Shown one piece after another: positions 20,289 to 28,839 of a stretch of DNA of 48,333 nt (its first letter is position 1; every line of letters begins with the position of its first letter). Position numbers and translations under genes: made by a program. The notes beneath the pieces were generated by a model that had not been told where the DNA came from, did no database searches, and was given only the letters and a program-made list of their open reading frames with translations. The stretch covers positions 1 to 48,333 of the forward strand of contig DAHVWT010000010.1 of the NCBI GenBank assembly GCA_027327915.1. The letters are read 5' to 3'. The stretch is from Elusimicrobiota bacterium (GTDB taxonomy: Bacteria; Elusimicrobiota; Elusimicrobia; UBA1565; UBA9628).

Positions 20289-20811
20289 CGAAAACCTCCT
20301 TTAATCGAGCCAGATCGGCGCGCAGGCTTCGCTCGTAAACCGCGTCCCCGACCCGCACCTGGATGCCGCCCAAGAGGGCCGGGTCCTCCACCGCTTCCAG
20401 GGCGACCGTGCGCCCCGAGAGCTTTCCCAAAATCTTCTCAAGCCTGTCCCGCTCCTCGCCCGATAGGGGTTTCGCCGTCGCCACTCGGGCCGAAACGACG
20501 CCTTTCTGCGCCTCGAGGATCGAGCGGATGTCCTCCGCGATCAGCGGCAGCAGGGACATCCTCTTGCGGCGCAGAAGGAGCAGCGCGAAATGCCTCAAAA
20601 GCGCCGAGCGGTCGACGACGGCCTTGACGACGGCGGTCTCCCGGGCCGGGGCCGGCGTGCGAGGGTCGCGGCAGACGGCCTCCGCCGCCAGGAGCGCCGG
20701 CAAGGCTTCTCCCAGCTCGCCCGCGATCTTTTCCTCGGCATGGCGCTCGCGCGCCGCGGCAAAGAGGGCCCGGGCGTAGCGCCGCGCCAGGATTCTATCG
20801 TTTCCCTGCAT
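20272..20811 (-). CDS. atpH: ATP synthase F1 delta subunit
   Basis: 179 residues, the normal delta length. It has the N-terminal [11 protein letters not shown] helix, a helical bundle, and the C-terminal conserved [21 protein letters not shown] segment. Delta connects the peripheral stalk (b subunits) to the top of the alpha/beta head. It overlaps atpF by 17 nt at its start and atpA by 17 nt at its end, implying tight co-translation of stalk and head subunits. Confidence 0.93.
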   Translation of the reverse strand: MQGNDRILARRYARALFAAARERHAEEKIAGELGEALPALLAAEAVCRDPRTPAPARETAVVKAVVDRSALLRHFALLLLRRKRMSLLPLIAEDIRSILEAQKGVVSARVATAKPLSGEERDRLEKILGKLSGRTVALEAVEDPALLGGIQVRVGDAVYERSLRADLARLKEVFDGHTS

Positions 20812-21316
20812 GCTCGGATTTGCCCCGCCCCTCCAAATCTTTGAGAAACGAGCCCATGATTTCCTTCTGAACTCCGCCGTCCACGGAACGCCCCAAAAGC
20901 TTCTCCGCGGCCTTCACCGACAGCCCCGCGACCTCCCGCCGAAGCTCGGCCGCCAAGCGCTCCTTTTCGGCCTCGAGCTCGGCCGAGGTCCGCTCCTTCA
21001 TCTTGTGAATCTCGGCCTCGGCCTGGGCCTTGAGGCCGTGGCGCAGCTTTTCTCCTTCTTGGGCCGCCTTGGCCAGCATCTCGGCGCCCTGGGACCGCAG
21101 GTCCGCCAGGCGCCCCTCCATTTCGAGGCGCTTGCGCTCGGCTTCCTCCCGGGCGCGCTTGGCGGCTTCGAGGTCCTCGCGAATCTTGCGGTCGCGTTCC
21201 TCAAGGGCGTTTAAGATGGGCCGCCAGGCGGTCTTGGTCAGGATGGCGACCAGAAGGAGGAACGTGACGACGGTCCAAATGATCAGACCGGGATCGAAAC
21301 TGACGAGCTTATCCAT
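20795..21316 (-). CDS. atpF: ATP synthase Fo b subunit
   Basis: 173 residues. One N-terminal membrane helix (about residues 9-27, LIIWTVVTFLLLVAILTK) ends at the conserved WRPILNALEERDRKI. A long charged Ala/Glu/Lys coiled coil follows to the end. It forms the peripheral stalk as a dimer. Only one b-type gene is visible in the operon, so a homodimer is expected. It starts 41 nt after atpE. Confidence 0.93.
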   Translation of the reverse strand: MDKLVSFDPGLIIWTVVTFLLLVAILTKTAWRPILNALEERDRKIREDLEAAKRAREEAERKRLEMEGRLADLRSQGAEMLAKAAQEGEKLRHGLKAQAEAEIHKMKERTSAELEAEKERLAAELRREVAGLSVKAAEKLLGRSVDGGVQKEIMGSFLKDLEGRGKSEHAGKR

Positions 21317-21357
21317 GTCGCGTCACGCTCCCCCTTCCGGTTATTGGCATCGCGATC

Positions 21358-21642
21358 TCAGCGTCCGGCGGCCTGATGCTGCTCGGGCGCGGCCCCGGCG
21401 GGGGCCGACGGCAGCGCCTTGTTGAGGGCGAAAAGCCCCATGAGCGCGATGATGCAGGCGAAAAAGCCCAATCCTTCCACCATGGCGGCCGGCACGATCA
21501 TGATGGTGAACAGCGAGTTATAAGCTTCCGGCTGGCGCGCGACGCCCTCGGCCGCCCGTCCGGCCAAGAGTCCGATGCCCAACCCCGCGCCGAGAACGCC
21601 CAGACCCGCCGCGAGTCCGACTCCGATATAAGCGGCTCCCAT
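21358..21642 (-). CDS. atpE: ATP synthase Fo c subunit
   Basis: 94 residues forming two membrane helices joined by the polar loop ARQPEA. The ion-binding glutamate is in helix 2 (MVEGLGFF). By alignment to RQPEA, the glutamine that Na+-coupled c rings have in helix 1 is an isoleucine, and no Ser-Thr follows the glutamate. Proton coupling is therefore inferred. The C-terminal tail beyond the second helix (about 20 residues, Ala/Pro/Gln-rich) is longer than usual. It is separated from atpB by 90 nt with no recognised feature. Confidence 0.93.
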   Translation of the reverse strand: MGAAYIGVGLAAGLGVLGAGLGIGLLAGRAAEGVARQPEAYNSLFTIMIVPAAMVEGLGFFACIIALMGLFALNKALPSAPAGAAPEQHQAAGR

Positions 21643-21732
21643 GAACTCAGTCTCCTTTGAACTCCAAGTTCGGCGCCCTGCGGGGCCCGGCCCCGGGGCG
21701 TCCGTGTGCGACCTCGCCGTTTCGCATGGCTG

Positions 21733-22494
21733 TCAATGCGGATGAGCGGCCATCCCCGCGAAAACGGCGGTAAGAAGCGCGAAAATGTAGGCCTGCAGGA
21801 CCGCGATCAGGACGTCCAGGGCCTGCGTGAAAAGGGCCATGCCCACCGCGGCGGGCGCGACGCCAAGCCCAAGGGCGAGGCTCGATTTGCCGAGAAGGAA
21901 AATGAAGGACAGGAAGGTGATCGCGGCGATATGCCCGGCGATCATGTTCGCGAAAAGACGCACGCAGAGCGCGGCCGACTTCGCGAAGAGCCCGAAAACC
22001 TCGATCACGAAAAGAAACGGAGCGATCGCCTTGGGAGTCCCTCCCGGGACGAAATGGGACAGATAGCCCACGGCCCCTTGCTTGCGGACGCCGACGAAAA
22101 TGATCATGACGAAAGTGCACAACGCCAAGGCCCCCGTGACCGAGATATTGCCCGTGGAGGTCGCGCCATAAGGCAACAGCCCCGCGAGATTGCTCACGAG
22201 GATGAAGAAGAAAAGCGAGAGGATGTAGGGGACATAGGCGTCGGTGTCTCGGCCGAAAAAGGGCTCCATCTGGGCGCGGGCATACACGATCGCCCCCTCG
22301 ACCCCGGCCCGCAGCAGCGTCGCCGAGCGGGTCCGGGCCAGCGCCGCGTAGCCCAAGACGAGGACGCAGAAGGCGCCCACGATCCACATGGTGACGAGAT
22401 ATTTGGTGATGGTGAAATGGATGGGCCCCAGGCTTCCCAGCGCCATGTAGGAATGGTCCAGCAGATGGTGCTCGAGGGCCTCGGTCAGATTCAT
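21733..22494 (-). CDS. atpB: ATP synthase Fo a subunit
   Basis: 253 residues from the ATG at 22494, chosen because it overlaps the preceding stop (ATGA); the longer frame upstream is a shadow. Five to six hydrophobic helices are present. The essential arginine sits in CVRLFANMIAGH, and the last conserved helix reads LDVLIAVLQAYIFALLTAVF. It forms the proton half-channels against the c ring. Confidence 0.94.
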   Translation of the reverse strand: MNLTEALEHHLLDHSYMALGSLGPIHFTITKYLVTMWIVGAFCVLVLGYAALARTRSATLLRAGVEGAIVYARAQMEPFFGRDTDAYVPYILSLFFFILVSNLAGLLPYGATSTGNISVTGALALCTFVMIIFVGVRKQGAVGYLSHFVPGGTPKAIAPFLFVIEVFGLFAKSAALCVRLFANMIAGHIAAITFLSFIFLLGKSSLALGLGVAPAAVGMALFTQALDVLIAVLQAYIFALLTAVFAGMAAHPH

Positions 22495-22775
22495 CCGCGG
22501 ACCTCTCTGGACCGAAGGAGCATCCGCGCCTCCCAGGGAATCCACACAACGACGCCCCCCGCGTAGGCGAGGAGGAGGGCCAACATGAGCCGGCGCGGCC
22601 CCTCGAAGCCCAGGATCGCGAGGGCCCCGAAAACCACGATGCGCGCTCCGAGTCCGCTCCAATAGGCCGGCCAAAAAAAGCGGGGGCCCCGCTCAAGAGC
22701 GAGCTTGATCGCCTTGCCCGAGACCCGGCAGACGAGCCAGGAGGCCGCAAGGCCGAGCAGCGCCATCTTCATCAT
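22491..22775 (-). CDS. small membrane protein of the atp operon (AtpI / ATP synthase I-like)
   Basis: 94 residues from the ATG at 22775, which overlaps the preceding stop (ATGA); its own stop overlaps atpB (ATGA). Three to four hydrophobic helices are present, with short charged loops (KLALERGPRF, GFEGPRRL, EARMLLRSRE). Length, topology and position directly before atpB fit the ATP synthase I family, thought to help c-ring assembly or Mg2+ handling. Sequence similarity is weak by eye, so the name rests mainly on context. Confidence 0.65.
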   Translation of the reverse strand: MMKMALLGLAASWLVCRVSGKAIKLALERGPRFFWPAYWSGLGARIVVFGALAILGFEGPRRLMLALLLAYAGGVVVWIPWEARMLLRSREVRG

Positions 22776-23059
22776 CGTCTCCCGGGCCCCTCGTCCCGCG
22801 CCGTTAAAGCGATCTTGATCATTTCGTAAAAGCCGAGTGCGACGCCGACGATCGCGCCCGCGAGCATCAGCCACGGCCCCGTCGAAAACTTGCCGTCAAG
22901 CCATGCTCCGAGCGCCGTCCCGCCTCCGGCGAGTCCCACGAGCTCGATTCCAAGCCCCATGACGAGAGACAGGGGCCGCGCCTCGGCCGCCCCCAGGCCG
23001 ATCCAAAGGCGGCGCCTCGCTTTCGGCGCGCGAGGCTGCTCGGGTCCTCCCGACGGCAC
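22772..23059 (-). CDS. AtpZ/AtpI-type first gene of the atp operon
   Basis: 95 residues. A basic N terminus of about 30 residues is followed by two helices with GLGIELVGLAGGGTALGAWLD and a second segment ending GFYEMIKIAL. This matches the small F1Fo gene-1 family (Gly-rich first helix, short loop with an aspartate, second helix), commonly first in atp operons. It starts with a GTG that lies 5 nt after a TAATAT -10 box, so the operon mRNA is probably leaderless. Confidence 0.75.
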   Translation of the reverse strand: MPSGGPEQPRAPKARRRLWIGLGAAEARPLSLVMGLGIELVGLAGGGTALGAWLDGKFSTGPWLMLAGAIVGVALGFYEMIKIALTARDEGPGRR

Positions 23060-23064
23060 GACGA

Positions 23065-23094
23065 ATATTACCGTAGTTTAAGGGGTCTTTGCAA
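23065..23094 (-). promoter_or_regulatory. promoter of the atp operon
   Basis: The minus strand has TTGCAA (23094-23089), an 18-nt spacer and TAATAT (23070-23065), followed after five bases by the GTG of the first atp gene. It lies just beyond the cold-shock gene terminator. Confidence 0.6.
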
Positions 23095-23102
23095 TCGCGC
23101 GC

Positions 23103-23159
23103 AAAAGAAAGGCCCGCGCGGATTGCCTGCCATTAAGCAGACGATGCCGCGCGGGCCTT
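23103..23159 (-). terminator. intrinsic terminator of the cold-shock gene
   Basis: A perfect 13-bp stem, AAGGCCCGCGCGG (23109-23121) with its complement (23147-23159), encloses a 25-nt loop. The loop contains a small nested CTGC/GCAG stem. On the minus strand the stem is followed by TTTCTTTT. It separates the cold-shock gene from the atp operon. Confidence 0.85.
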
Positions 23160-23179
23160 GGCTTATCGGATAAGCCGGA

Positions 23180-23392
23180 TTAACGAACCGCGGTCAACGG
23201 TCGGACGCCGGAGGCCTTCGGGCCCTTATCGGAGGTGGTCACTTCGAACTCGACCTCCTGATTTTCGGCGAGGGTCTTGAAGCCGTCCATCACGATCGAG
23301 GTATGGTGGACGAAAACGTCCGGAGTGCCGTCCTCGGGGGTGATGAAGCCGTAGCCCTTCTGATCATTGAACCACTTAACTTTTCCTTTCAT
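23180..23392 (-). CDS. cold-shock domain protein
   Basis: 70 residues, a single cold-shock domain: [22 protein letters not shown] with RNP1 (KGYGFI) and RNP2 (VFVHH). It binds single-stranded nucleic acid and acts as an RNA chaperone. The ATG has a good Shine-Dalgarno (AAGGAG). The transcript probably has a leader of about 140 nt, as many csp genes do, and ends at the strong terminator immediately downstream. It is monocistronic. Confidence 0.95.
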   Translation of the reverse strand: MKGKVKWFNDQKGYGFITPEDGTPDVFVHHTSIVMDGFKTLAENQEVEFEVTTSDKGPKASGVRPLTAVR

Positions 23393-23545
23393 TCTAACTC
23401 CTTATTTGTTTTGTGTCGTAAGTTCCAGGAAGGTTCGTGTCCGGCGCCTCGAAAGAAACCGCGCTAAGCTCTGCGCTAGCCTCGGGATGATTGGAAGCGA
23501 TGTCGGTGTGCACTTACTTCGTATGGCTTACTGACAACAAGTATA
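23393..23545 (-). promoter_or_regulatory. promoter and long 5' leader of the cold-shock gene
   Basis: A -10-like TATACT (23545-23540) lies inside an AT-rich stretch, placing the start near 23533 and leaving a leader of about 140 nt before the ATG. The -35 is not convincing. Long csp leaders often fold differently with temperature; that role is inferred. No gene is seen in 23393-23583. Confidence 0.45.
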
Positions 23546-23583
23546 GCATACTTTCGTCCAAAATAAACTTTTTTCGCATCGAC

Positions 23584-24177
23584 CTACTCGCGCCAATCCC
23601 GGCCGGCCTGGACGGATCGCACCCGACGGATGACTTCCGCCGCCCGCCGGGAGGGTTCCCTAGTGAGGAAGCCGCAGCCGCGAGCCTGATCGTAGGGAAC
23701 GGGGGTCCGAAACTGAGAGGCCGTGATGTCGACGATCTTGCCGGACTGGTGCTTTAAGAACCAATGGGTCGTTCCCTCATGCCTCAGCACCATCGGAGTC
23801 CAGCCGGCGCCCTTGCCGCCGATCAGATGGAACAGAGCCTCCGAGGCGACATAGCACTGCCCGGACATGGGATCGGCGCCGGCATTGTCCCGCCACGGCC
23901 TCTTGAGCAGATCGGGGGTCAGCACGGAAGCTACGAGGCCCGCCAGGACGTCGACGGAGCGCGGCGAAGCTTCGTCCGACGCGGCGTAGGCGTCGCGCAT
24001 CGCCATGCGGTTCCGTCCGGCTCCGGCGCTCATCAAAAAATCCTCGAGCCCCGGGCCCATCTGGCGGTCGAAGGACGCCTGATCTCCCGGAGCCGGCCAG
24101 GCCGCCCCCAAGCTCCCCGCCACGAGCGACAACGCCAGAGCCCAGACTCGCTTCCCCAGCCGTCGCGGTGTTTTCAT
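23584..24177 (-). CDS. secreted protein with a possible Cys-His-Asp hydrolase site
   Basis: 197 residues with a signal peptide (basic start, hydrophobic residues 11-26). The C-terminal domain contains GQCYVASEALFHL (C108), HEGTTHWFL (H138) and GKIVDITASQF (D150). This order and spacing fits a papain-like or transglutaminase-like catalytic triad. Similar unnamed proteins occur in phages and bacteria, to my recollection, but I cannot name the family. Activity is a prediction. The ATG has a Shine-Dalgarno-like AGGGGG. The gene is divergent from the response regulator at 24320. Confidence 0.65.
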   Translation of the reverse strand: MKTPRRLGKRVWALALSLVAGSLGAAWPAPGDQASFDRQMGPGLEDFLMSAGAGRNRMAMRDAYAASDEASPRSVDVLAGLVASVLTPDLLKRPWRDNAGADPMSGQCYVASEALFHLIGGKGAGWTPMVLRHEGTTHWFLKHQSGKIVDITASQFRTPVPYDQARGCGFLTREPSRRAAEVIRRVRSVQAGRDWRE

Positions 24178-24306
24178 TCGTTTCCCCCTGACGTCGACGC
24201 TTGAGTGTGGCTCATCCTCGCGCGCGGCGCCTGGGCCGAGAGCTCCAAGGCGGCCTGGGACTTAAGGCCCAAGCGCCCACGCTTGCGGTCGTTGTAGGCT
24301 CCAGGC

Positions 24307-24312
24307 TAAGAT
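24307..24312 (+). promoter_or_regulatory. probable -10 box of the GGDEF-type regulator gene
   Basis: TAAGAT, seven bases, then the ATG at 24320. A TTGCGG lies 19 nt upstream. The spacing matches the leaderless pattern seen elsewhere in the window and supports the second ATG as the start. Confidence 0.35.
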
Positions 24313-24319
24313 GGCATCG

Positions 24320-25255
24320 ATGATCGCTCCTTCTCGAATCTTGCTCGTCGACGACGATCCGGACCTCCTCTACCTATTAAAGGATGCCCTGGAACACAAC
24401 GGCTTCCAGGTGGCAACGGCCTACGACGGAGCGGAGGCTCTCGCGCTCATTGCCAAGGCCGCTCCGGATCTCGTCGTCCTCGACATGGCGATGCCGCGCA
24501 TGAACGGCATCGAAGCCGTCCGTCGGATGCGGGACCAGCCCGCCTTGCGCCATCTCCCCGTCATCCTGCTCTCCGCCACGGCGACCCGCGACGACAAGAT
24601 CGAGGGCCTCGGCCTGGGAGCCGATGATTTCGTCATGAAGCCCGTGGATATGTCCGAGTTCGTGGCCAGGGTCAAGATGGTCCTGCGCCGCACGCGGGAG
24701 GGTTTGGACGCCAATCCTCTCAGCCGCCTCCCCGGCAACGCCGCCATCGAGAGCAGCATCCGGGAGGCCGTCGCCGCCCAGCGCCCCCTCGCCGTGCTCT
24801 ACGCCGATCTCAATCATTTCAAGGCCTATAACGACGCCTACGGCTACGAGGCGGGGGACCGGGTGATCCGCGAAACGGCGGCCCTCCTGAGCGCCTTAGC
24901 CGAGGATTCGACACGGGGAGTCGAGTTCCTGGGCCACGTCGGCGGGGACGATTTCATCCTTCAGACGACTCCCGATCGGATGGAGGATTTGGCGGCGGAG
25001 ATCATCAAACGCTTCGACGCCAAGGCTCCTGGGTTCTATCGCGAGGAGGACCGCCGCCGCGGCGGCATCACCTCGACGGACCGCCAGGGACGCCGCTGCG
25101 AATTCCCCTTCTTGTCCATCGCGATCGGCATCTGCCACAACACCCTGCGGCCCTTGACGAGCTACGCCCAGGTGGCGCAGCTTGGCGCGGAACTCAAGAA
25201 AGAAGCCAAGAACAGCCCTTGTTCGGCTTACGCCGTCGACCGCCGCCGCTCTTAA
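24320..25255 (+). CDS. response regulator with a GGDEF-type output domain (GGDDF variant)
   Basis: 311 residues from the ATG at 24320; an in-frame ATG at 24311 is the alternative. It has an N-terminal receiver domain with acidic pocket VDDDPD, phospho-acceptor D55 ([11 protein letters not shown]) and the FVMKP lysine loop. From about residue 130 there is a cyclase-like domain with [15 protein letters not shown] and the signature [13 protein letters not shown] replaces GGDEF; the lost glutamate binds metal in diguanylate cyclases, though Asp might substitute. It may be a cyclase, a c-di-GMP/GTP sensor or inactive. It has no neighbouring histidine kinase. Its stop overlaps the stop of the convergent receiver gene. 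Confidence 0.85.
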   Translation: MIAPSRILLVDDDPDLLYLLKDALEHNGFQVATAYDGAEALALIAKAAPDLVVLDMAMPRMNGIEAVRRMRDQPALRHLPVILLSATATRDDKIEGLGLGADDFVMKPVDMSEFVARVKMVLRRTREGLDANPLSRLPGNAAIESSIREAVAAQRPLAVLYADLNHFKAYNDAYGYEAGDRVIRETAALLSALAEDSTRGVEFLGHVGGDDFILQTTPDRMEDLAAEIIKRFDAKAPGFYREEDRRRGGITSTDRQGRRCEFPFLSIAIGICHNTLRPLTSYAQVAQLGAELKKEAKNSPCSAYAVDRRRS

Positions 25256-25641
25256 AGCGGGCGGTCGAGGCCGGTGAGGTCCTTAATCATCTGGCGGAGC
25301 TCGTCGAAGTTAATGGGCTTGCCGAGAAGCCGCACGCGCGGATCGGGCGGGTTGGGGAGGCGGCTTTTGACCTCTTCGAGCTTCATGCCCGTCATGAAAA
25401 TGATGGGAAGGTTCGGCGAGAGTTGGCGCAGCCGCTTGTAGGCATCGATGCCCGTGCCGAAGCCCGGCATCTGGACGTCCGTGATGACAAGCCCGAGGCG
25501 AAGGGCTTGAGCCTGGATCACCTCCTGCCAGGCGTCGGAGGCCGTCGTGACGTTATAGCCCGCGGCCTCGAGACGCATCGAGACCAAGTCGAGGATCAAG
25601 GGATCGTCGTCGACCACGAGAACGAAGGCTTCCTGGGCCAT
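25252..25641 (-). CDS. single-domain response regulator (CheY-like)
   Basis: 129 residues from the ATG at 25641, which overlaps the thiolase stop (TGATG) and has GGGAG about 8 nt upstream; an ATG at 25656 would add five residues. It has the receiver fold with VDDDP, D55 (ITDVQMPG), a Thr in IFMTG and the Lys in LLGKP. No output domain is present, so it must act by protein contact or as a phosphorelay step. It is coupled to a thiolase gene, with no obvious functional link. Its TAA and the stop of the opposite GGDEF-type gene share a TTAA palindrome. Confidence 0.88.
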   Translation of the reverse strand: MAQEAFVLVVDDDPLILDLVSMRLEAAGYNVTTASDAWQEVIQAQALRLGLVITDVQMPGFGTGIDAYKRLRQLSPNLPIIFMTGMKLEEVKSRLPNPPDPRVRLLGKPINFDELRQMIKDLTGLDRPL

Positions 25642-26849
25642 CAGACGCTCTCCCATAGGGTCGCCAAGCCCTGCCCGACGCCGACGCAGAGGCTCGAAAG
25701 CCCCCGGCCGACGCCGCGGCGCCGCATTTCATGCAGGAGCGTCACCGTGATGCGAGCGCCGGAGGAACCCAAGGGATGCCCGAGGGCGATCGCCCCGCCG
25801 TTGACGTTGATCTTCTCCAACGGCAGGCCCAATTCCTTGACGCAGGCCAAGGCTTGGGCCGCGAAGGCTTCGTTGATTTCGACGAGATCGACTCCCGAAA
25901 GATCGAGCCCGAGACGGTTCAAGAGCTTTCGGATCGCCGGCACGGGGCCGAGTCCCATGTACGAGGGGTCCACTCCGGCGCTGGCGCTTCCTCGCCAAGC
26001 CGCCAGCGGCGTCATGCCCCAATCCTTCGCGCGCGAGGCCTCCATCAAGAGGAGGGCCGAGGCGCCGTCGTTCATGCTCGAGCTGTTCCCCGCGGTCACG
26101 GTGCCGCCCTTGCGGAAGGCCGGGGCAAGCTGGGAAAGCTTGTCGAGGCTCGTGTCCCGGCGGATCGTCTCATCCTTGCCGACGATGACAGCCGGGGCCT
26201 TCTTTTGAGGAACCTCGACGGGGACGATTTCCTCCGCGAAGACGCCGTCCTGCGCCTTGGCCGCGAGCTGGTGGCTTCTCAACGCGAACTCGTCTTGCGC
26301 CCGGCGCTCGATACCGCATCGGACGGCCACATTCTCGGCCGTCTCCCCCATGCTCGAAAGCGGGAACATTTTTTCCAGGCGCGGATTGGGGAAGCGCCAG
26401 CCGAGCGCCGTGTCGTAGGCGGTCAGGTTTCCGTACGGGTAGGCCGCCTCCGCCTTGGGGATGGCCCACGGGGCGCGGCTCATGCTCTCGACGCCGCCGG
26501 CGATATAGACGTCGCCCTCCCCCGAAACGATGGCCCGCGCCGCGGCGTTGATCGCCTCGAGTCCCGAGGCGCAGAGCCGGTTGACCGTCGCTCCTGGAAC
26601 CGAATGGGGAAGCCCCGCGAGGAGCGCCGCCATGCGGGCGACGTTGCGGTTGTCCTCCCCGGCCTGGTTGGCGCAGCCGAGATAGACGTCGTCGATCTCG
26701 GCGGGCGGCAATCGCGGCGCTTTGGAAAGCAAGGCCGCGATGACGCTCGCCGCCAGGTCGTCCGGACGGACCGCCGCCAAGGCCCCTCCCAAGCGCCCGA
26801 CGGCAGAGCGCACGGCGGCGACGGCGACGGCTTCGCGCATAGGGCCCAT
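25641..26849 (-). CDS. acetyl-CoA acetyltransferase / 3-ketoacyl-CoA thiolase
   Basis: 402 residues. It carries the nucleophile C93 ([11 protein letters not shown]), [10 protein letters not shown], the base histidine in [16 protein letters not shown], and the second catalytic cysteine in LCVGVGQG. This is the PcaF/PhaA/AtoB type of about 400 residues. It catalyses CoA-dependent thiolysis of 3-ketoacyl-CoA or the reverse condensation of acetyl-CoA. Chain-length preference cannot be read from the sequence. It follows the GNAT gene by 1 nt and overlaps the receiver gene. Confidence 0.92.
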   Translation of the reverse strand: MGPMREAVAVAAVRSAVGRLGGALAAVRPDDLAASVIAALLSKAPRLPPAEIDDVYLGCANQAGEDNRNVARMAALLAGLPHSVPGATVNRLCASGLEAINAAARAIVSGEGDVYIAGGVESMSRAPWAIPKAEAAYPYGNLTAYDTALGWRFPNPRLEKMFPLSSMGETAENVAVRCGIERRAQDEFALRSHQLAAKAQDGVFAEEIVPVEVPQKKAPAVIVGKDETIRRDTSLDKLSQLAPAFRKGGTVTAGNSSSMNDGASALLLMEASRAKDWGMTPLAAWRGSASAGVDPSYMGLGPVPAIRKLLNRLGLDLSGVDLVEINEAFAAQALACVKELGLPLEKINVNGGAIALGHPLGSSGARITVTLLHEMRRRGVGRGLSSLCVGVGQGLATLWESV

Positions 26850-26850
26850 T

Positions 26851-27396
26851 TTATTTTTTCATCTCGGATTTCAAAAGCCCCCAGCATTCCTGGTCCACCC
26901 ACCTGCCGTTGAGCTTTTTCTCCCGGCGCAGGCATCCTTCGTAGCTGAAGCCGAGCTTCTGGAGGATGCGGCGGGCGGCGCGGTTGGAGGGCTCGATGCG
27001 CGCGTAGACCCGCTGCAAACCCTCTTTGAGAAAAGCGGTCTTGAGCAGCCGGCGTCCCGCCTCGACCGCCAGCCCCATCCCCATCCGCTCCTGCCTGATC
27101 CACAAGGACATCTTGGCGCGTCCGTCCGCGACCGACATCCGAGTCAGCGCCGCCACGCCGGCAAGCCGCTGCGTCTTTTTCTCGAAGACGCCTTGGACCA
27201 GGGCCGCGCGATCATGGCCCTGGGCGAAGCTCGCGCGGATAAACTCCCGGCAGTCGTCCGGCGCGCGGACGGCTTGGACCCATGTCATGCGCCGTTTGAG
27301 CCGCGGGCGCGAGGCGGCGATCGCCTCGAACAACGCCGCGGCGTCCGACTCTTCGAGCGTACGCAGCACGATGCGTCCTCCGTCATCTTCTATCAT
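26851..27396 (-). CDS. GNAT N-acetyltransferase, RimJ/RimL type
   Basis: 181 residues: [19 protein letters not shown] at the start, a central beta-bulge region ([22 protein letters not shown]), the acetyl-CoA loop around [18 protein letters not shown], and [20 protein letters not shown] at the end. These are the marks of the RimJ/RimL branch that acetylates ribosomal-protein N termini or small molecules; the substrate here is unknown. The ATG overlaps the glycosyltransferase stop (ATGA). Confidence 0.88.
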   Translation of the reverse strand: MIEDDGGRIVLRTLEESDAAALFEAIAASRPRLKRRMTWVQAVRAPDDCREFIRASFAQGHDRAALVQGVFEKKTQRLAGVAALTRMSVADGRAKMSLWIRQERMGMGLAVEAGRRLLKTAFLKEGLQRVYARIEPSNRAARRILQKLGFSYEGCLRREKKLNGRWVDQECWGLLKSEMKK

Positions 27397-28745
27397 GCCG
27401 GCACGACGCCGTCACGGCCCGAAACCAAAGCGGCCGCCGAATCCAAAAGGGCCTGGGCCGACTTGTCAAAAGGCATGGCGGCGGCCTTCTCGCGGGCCGC
27501 GCGTCCCATCGCGGCCAGGGCCTCCGGATCGGAGAGCATCTCCTTAATCGCGACGGCGAGCGCTTGGGGCGCCTCGCGCGCGCCTTCATAGGCGACGCGG
27601 CGGCCGATCGCCGCGTCGAACCAATCAAGGGCGCCGTAATGCGCCGCCGTGAGGACCGGGAGCCCGGCGCTCATCGCCTCCAAGTTCGTCAACCCGTAGC
27701 TCTCGTGAGTGGAGGTGGAGATAAAAAGCCGCGCCAGCCGGAAATGAGCCTGTTTCTGAAGCCCTCCCAGGTGGCCCGGGAAATGGACGCGCACGCGCTT
27801 GAGCTTCGCGGCCTCGCGGCGGATCGTGCGCCAATAGGGCAGCCCCTGCATGAACGCGGGCTCCCCGCAGAGCAGAAGACAGATGTCCTCGGGACCGGAG
27901 CGCTCGACGAGCCTCAAGGCCCTCAGGAGAAGGTGCAGCCCCTTCTCCGGGGAGATCCGGCTCAAGGTCATCAGGACGGTGGCCGCGGAGGACAGGCGAT
28001 AGCGCCGCCGCAGATCCTCGACCGCGCGGTCGAGCTCCCGCTCGTCGTAGCGGTCGTTCCAAACGCCCCACGGATGGATCGTGATCTTGCGGCTTAAGGT
28101 CCGATCCTTGTCCATGAAGCCGTAGGCCGCAAGGATTCGTTCCCCCATGGCGCGGGAAGGAAGGACGAGGCGCGCGCAGGAGGAGACGGCGTCGCGCTCC
28201 TTCTCGAACACGAGCTTCAAGACGTCCGGAACGCCCCTCGAAAGACCGAGCTTGCGCAGCCCTTCATAGAGGAGGGAAAGCCTCGATCCGGCGATCAGGT
28301 CGCCGAGATAAAAGCGGGCGAAGTAGTCAAGGACGTCCACATGCCACAAGGACACCACGGCGTAGCCGGCCTCCGCCAATTGCCGAAACGCGGGGCCCTC
28401 CGAAATGTCGTTGGCGATCACGACGGTCTCCGCCGGGGGGAAAAGCTCGCTCCGCGAGAGAACCCAGCGCGTGGACTCCTTCTCGAAGCGCCGCGCGAAC
28501 TTGCCGTATTCGAGCTCGTTGAGGCTGGTGAGCCCCCGGGAGGGCCCGCCAAAACCGTCCAAAGCCTCGTAGGAAATTCCCGGGGCCGGAGACTGCGGAC
28601 CCGACCCCAAAACATGGAGCTTGACGTCTTCTCGGCGGCCCCACACCGTGACAAGCCGCGTGCCCACCGCCGCCCCGCCGCCCAGCGGGGTCGTGTCGAG
28701 GGGGTAGCCCAGATGGCTTGCGATGAAAACAACTTTGGGAGTCAT
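27393..28745 (-). CDS. glycosyltransferase, GT4 family (GT-B fold)
   Basis: 450 residues. The N-terminal domain has a Gly-rich loop near residue 23 (GGGAAVGT), and the C-terminal GT4 domain has SRISPEKGL and the EX7E-type motif in HESYGLTNLEAMSAGLPVL. It is a retaining nucleotide-sugar-dependent transferase, probably for surface polysaccharide or glycolipid, cytoplasmic or membrane-associated. It is first in a run with the GNAT, thiolase and receiver genes. A TATAAT lies 21 nt upstream, so it has a short leader; no Shine-Dalgarno is visible. Confidence 0.87.
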   Translation of the reverse strand: MTPKVVFIASHLGYPLDTTPLGGGAAVGTRLVTVWGRREDVKLHVLGSGPQSPAPGISYEALDGFGGPSRGLTSLNELEYGKFARRFEKESTRWVLSRSELFPPAETVVIANDISEGPAFRQLAEAGYAVVSLWHVDVLDYFARFYLGDLIAGSRLSLLYEGLRKLGLSRGVPDVLKLVFEKERDAVSSCARLVLPSRAMGERILAAYGFMDKDRTLSRKITIHPWGVWNDRYDERELDRAVEDLRRRYRLSSAATVLMTLSRISPEKGLHLLLRALRLVERSGPEDICLLLCGEPAFMQGLPYWRTIRREAAKLKRVRVHFPGHLGGLQKQAHFRLARLFISTSTHESYGLTNLEAMSAGLPVLTAAHYGALDWFDAAIGRRVAYEGAREAPQALAVAIKEMLSDPEALAAMGRAAREKAAAMPFDKSAQALLDSAAALVSGRDGVVPA

Positions 28746-28766
28746 TTCATTACAGCGCGCGAACGA

Positions 28767-28772
28767 ATTATA
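28767..28772 (-). promoter_or_regulatory. -10 box upstream of the GT4 glycosyltransferase operon
   Basis: TATAAT on the minus strand, 21 nt before the ATG. The -35 is weak. It lies in the 94-nt divergent gap shared with the thiolase gene at 28840. Confidence 0.45.
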
Positions 28773-28826
28773 TCATTTGGCCCCAAGAGACAATCTCGGG
28801 GACTCGCGCCGCCCCACCCGCCTTTG

Positions 28827-28832
28827 TATAAT
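28827..28832 (+). promoter_or_regulatory. -10 box of the second thiolase gene
   Basis: A perfect TATAAT is followed by seven bases and the ATG at 28840. An in-frame ATG at 28831 overlaps the -10 box itself and so cannot be in the message if this promoter is used. Confidence 0.6.
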
Positions 28833-28839
28833 GCCGTTC

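Noticed and set aside
21358-21642. Sodium-coupled ATP synthase
   Set aside because: The c subunit lacks the glutamine in helix 1 and the Ser-Thr after the glutamate that mark Na+ rings.
23540-23556. Operator palindrome (AGTAT...ATACT) at the cold-shock promoter
   Set aside because: Only 5-bp arms in AT-rich sequence; expected by chance near a -10 box.
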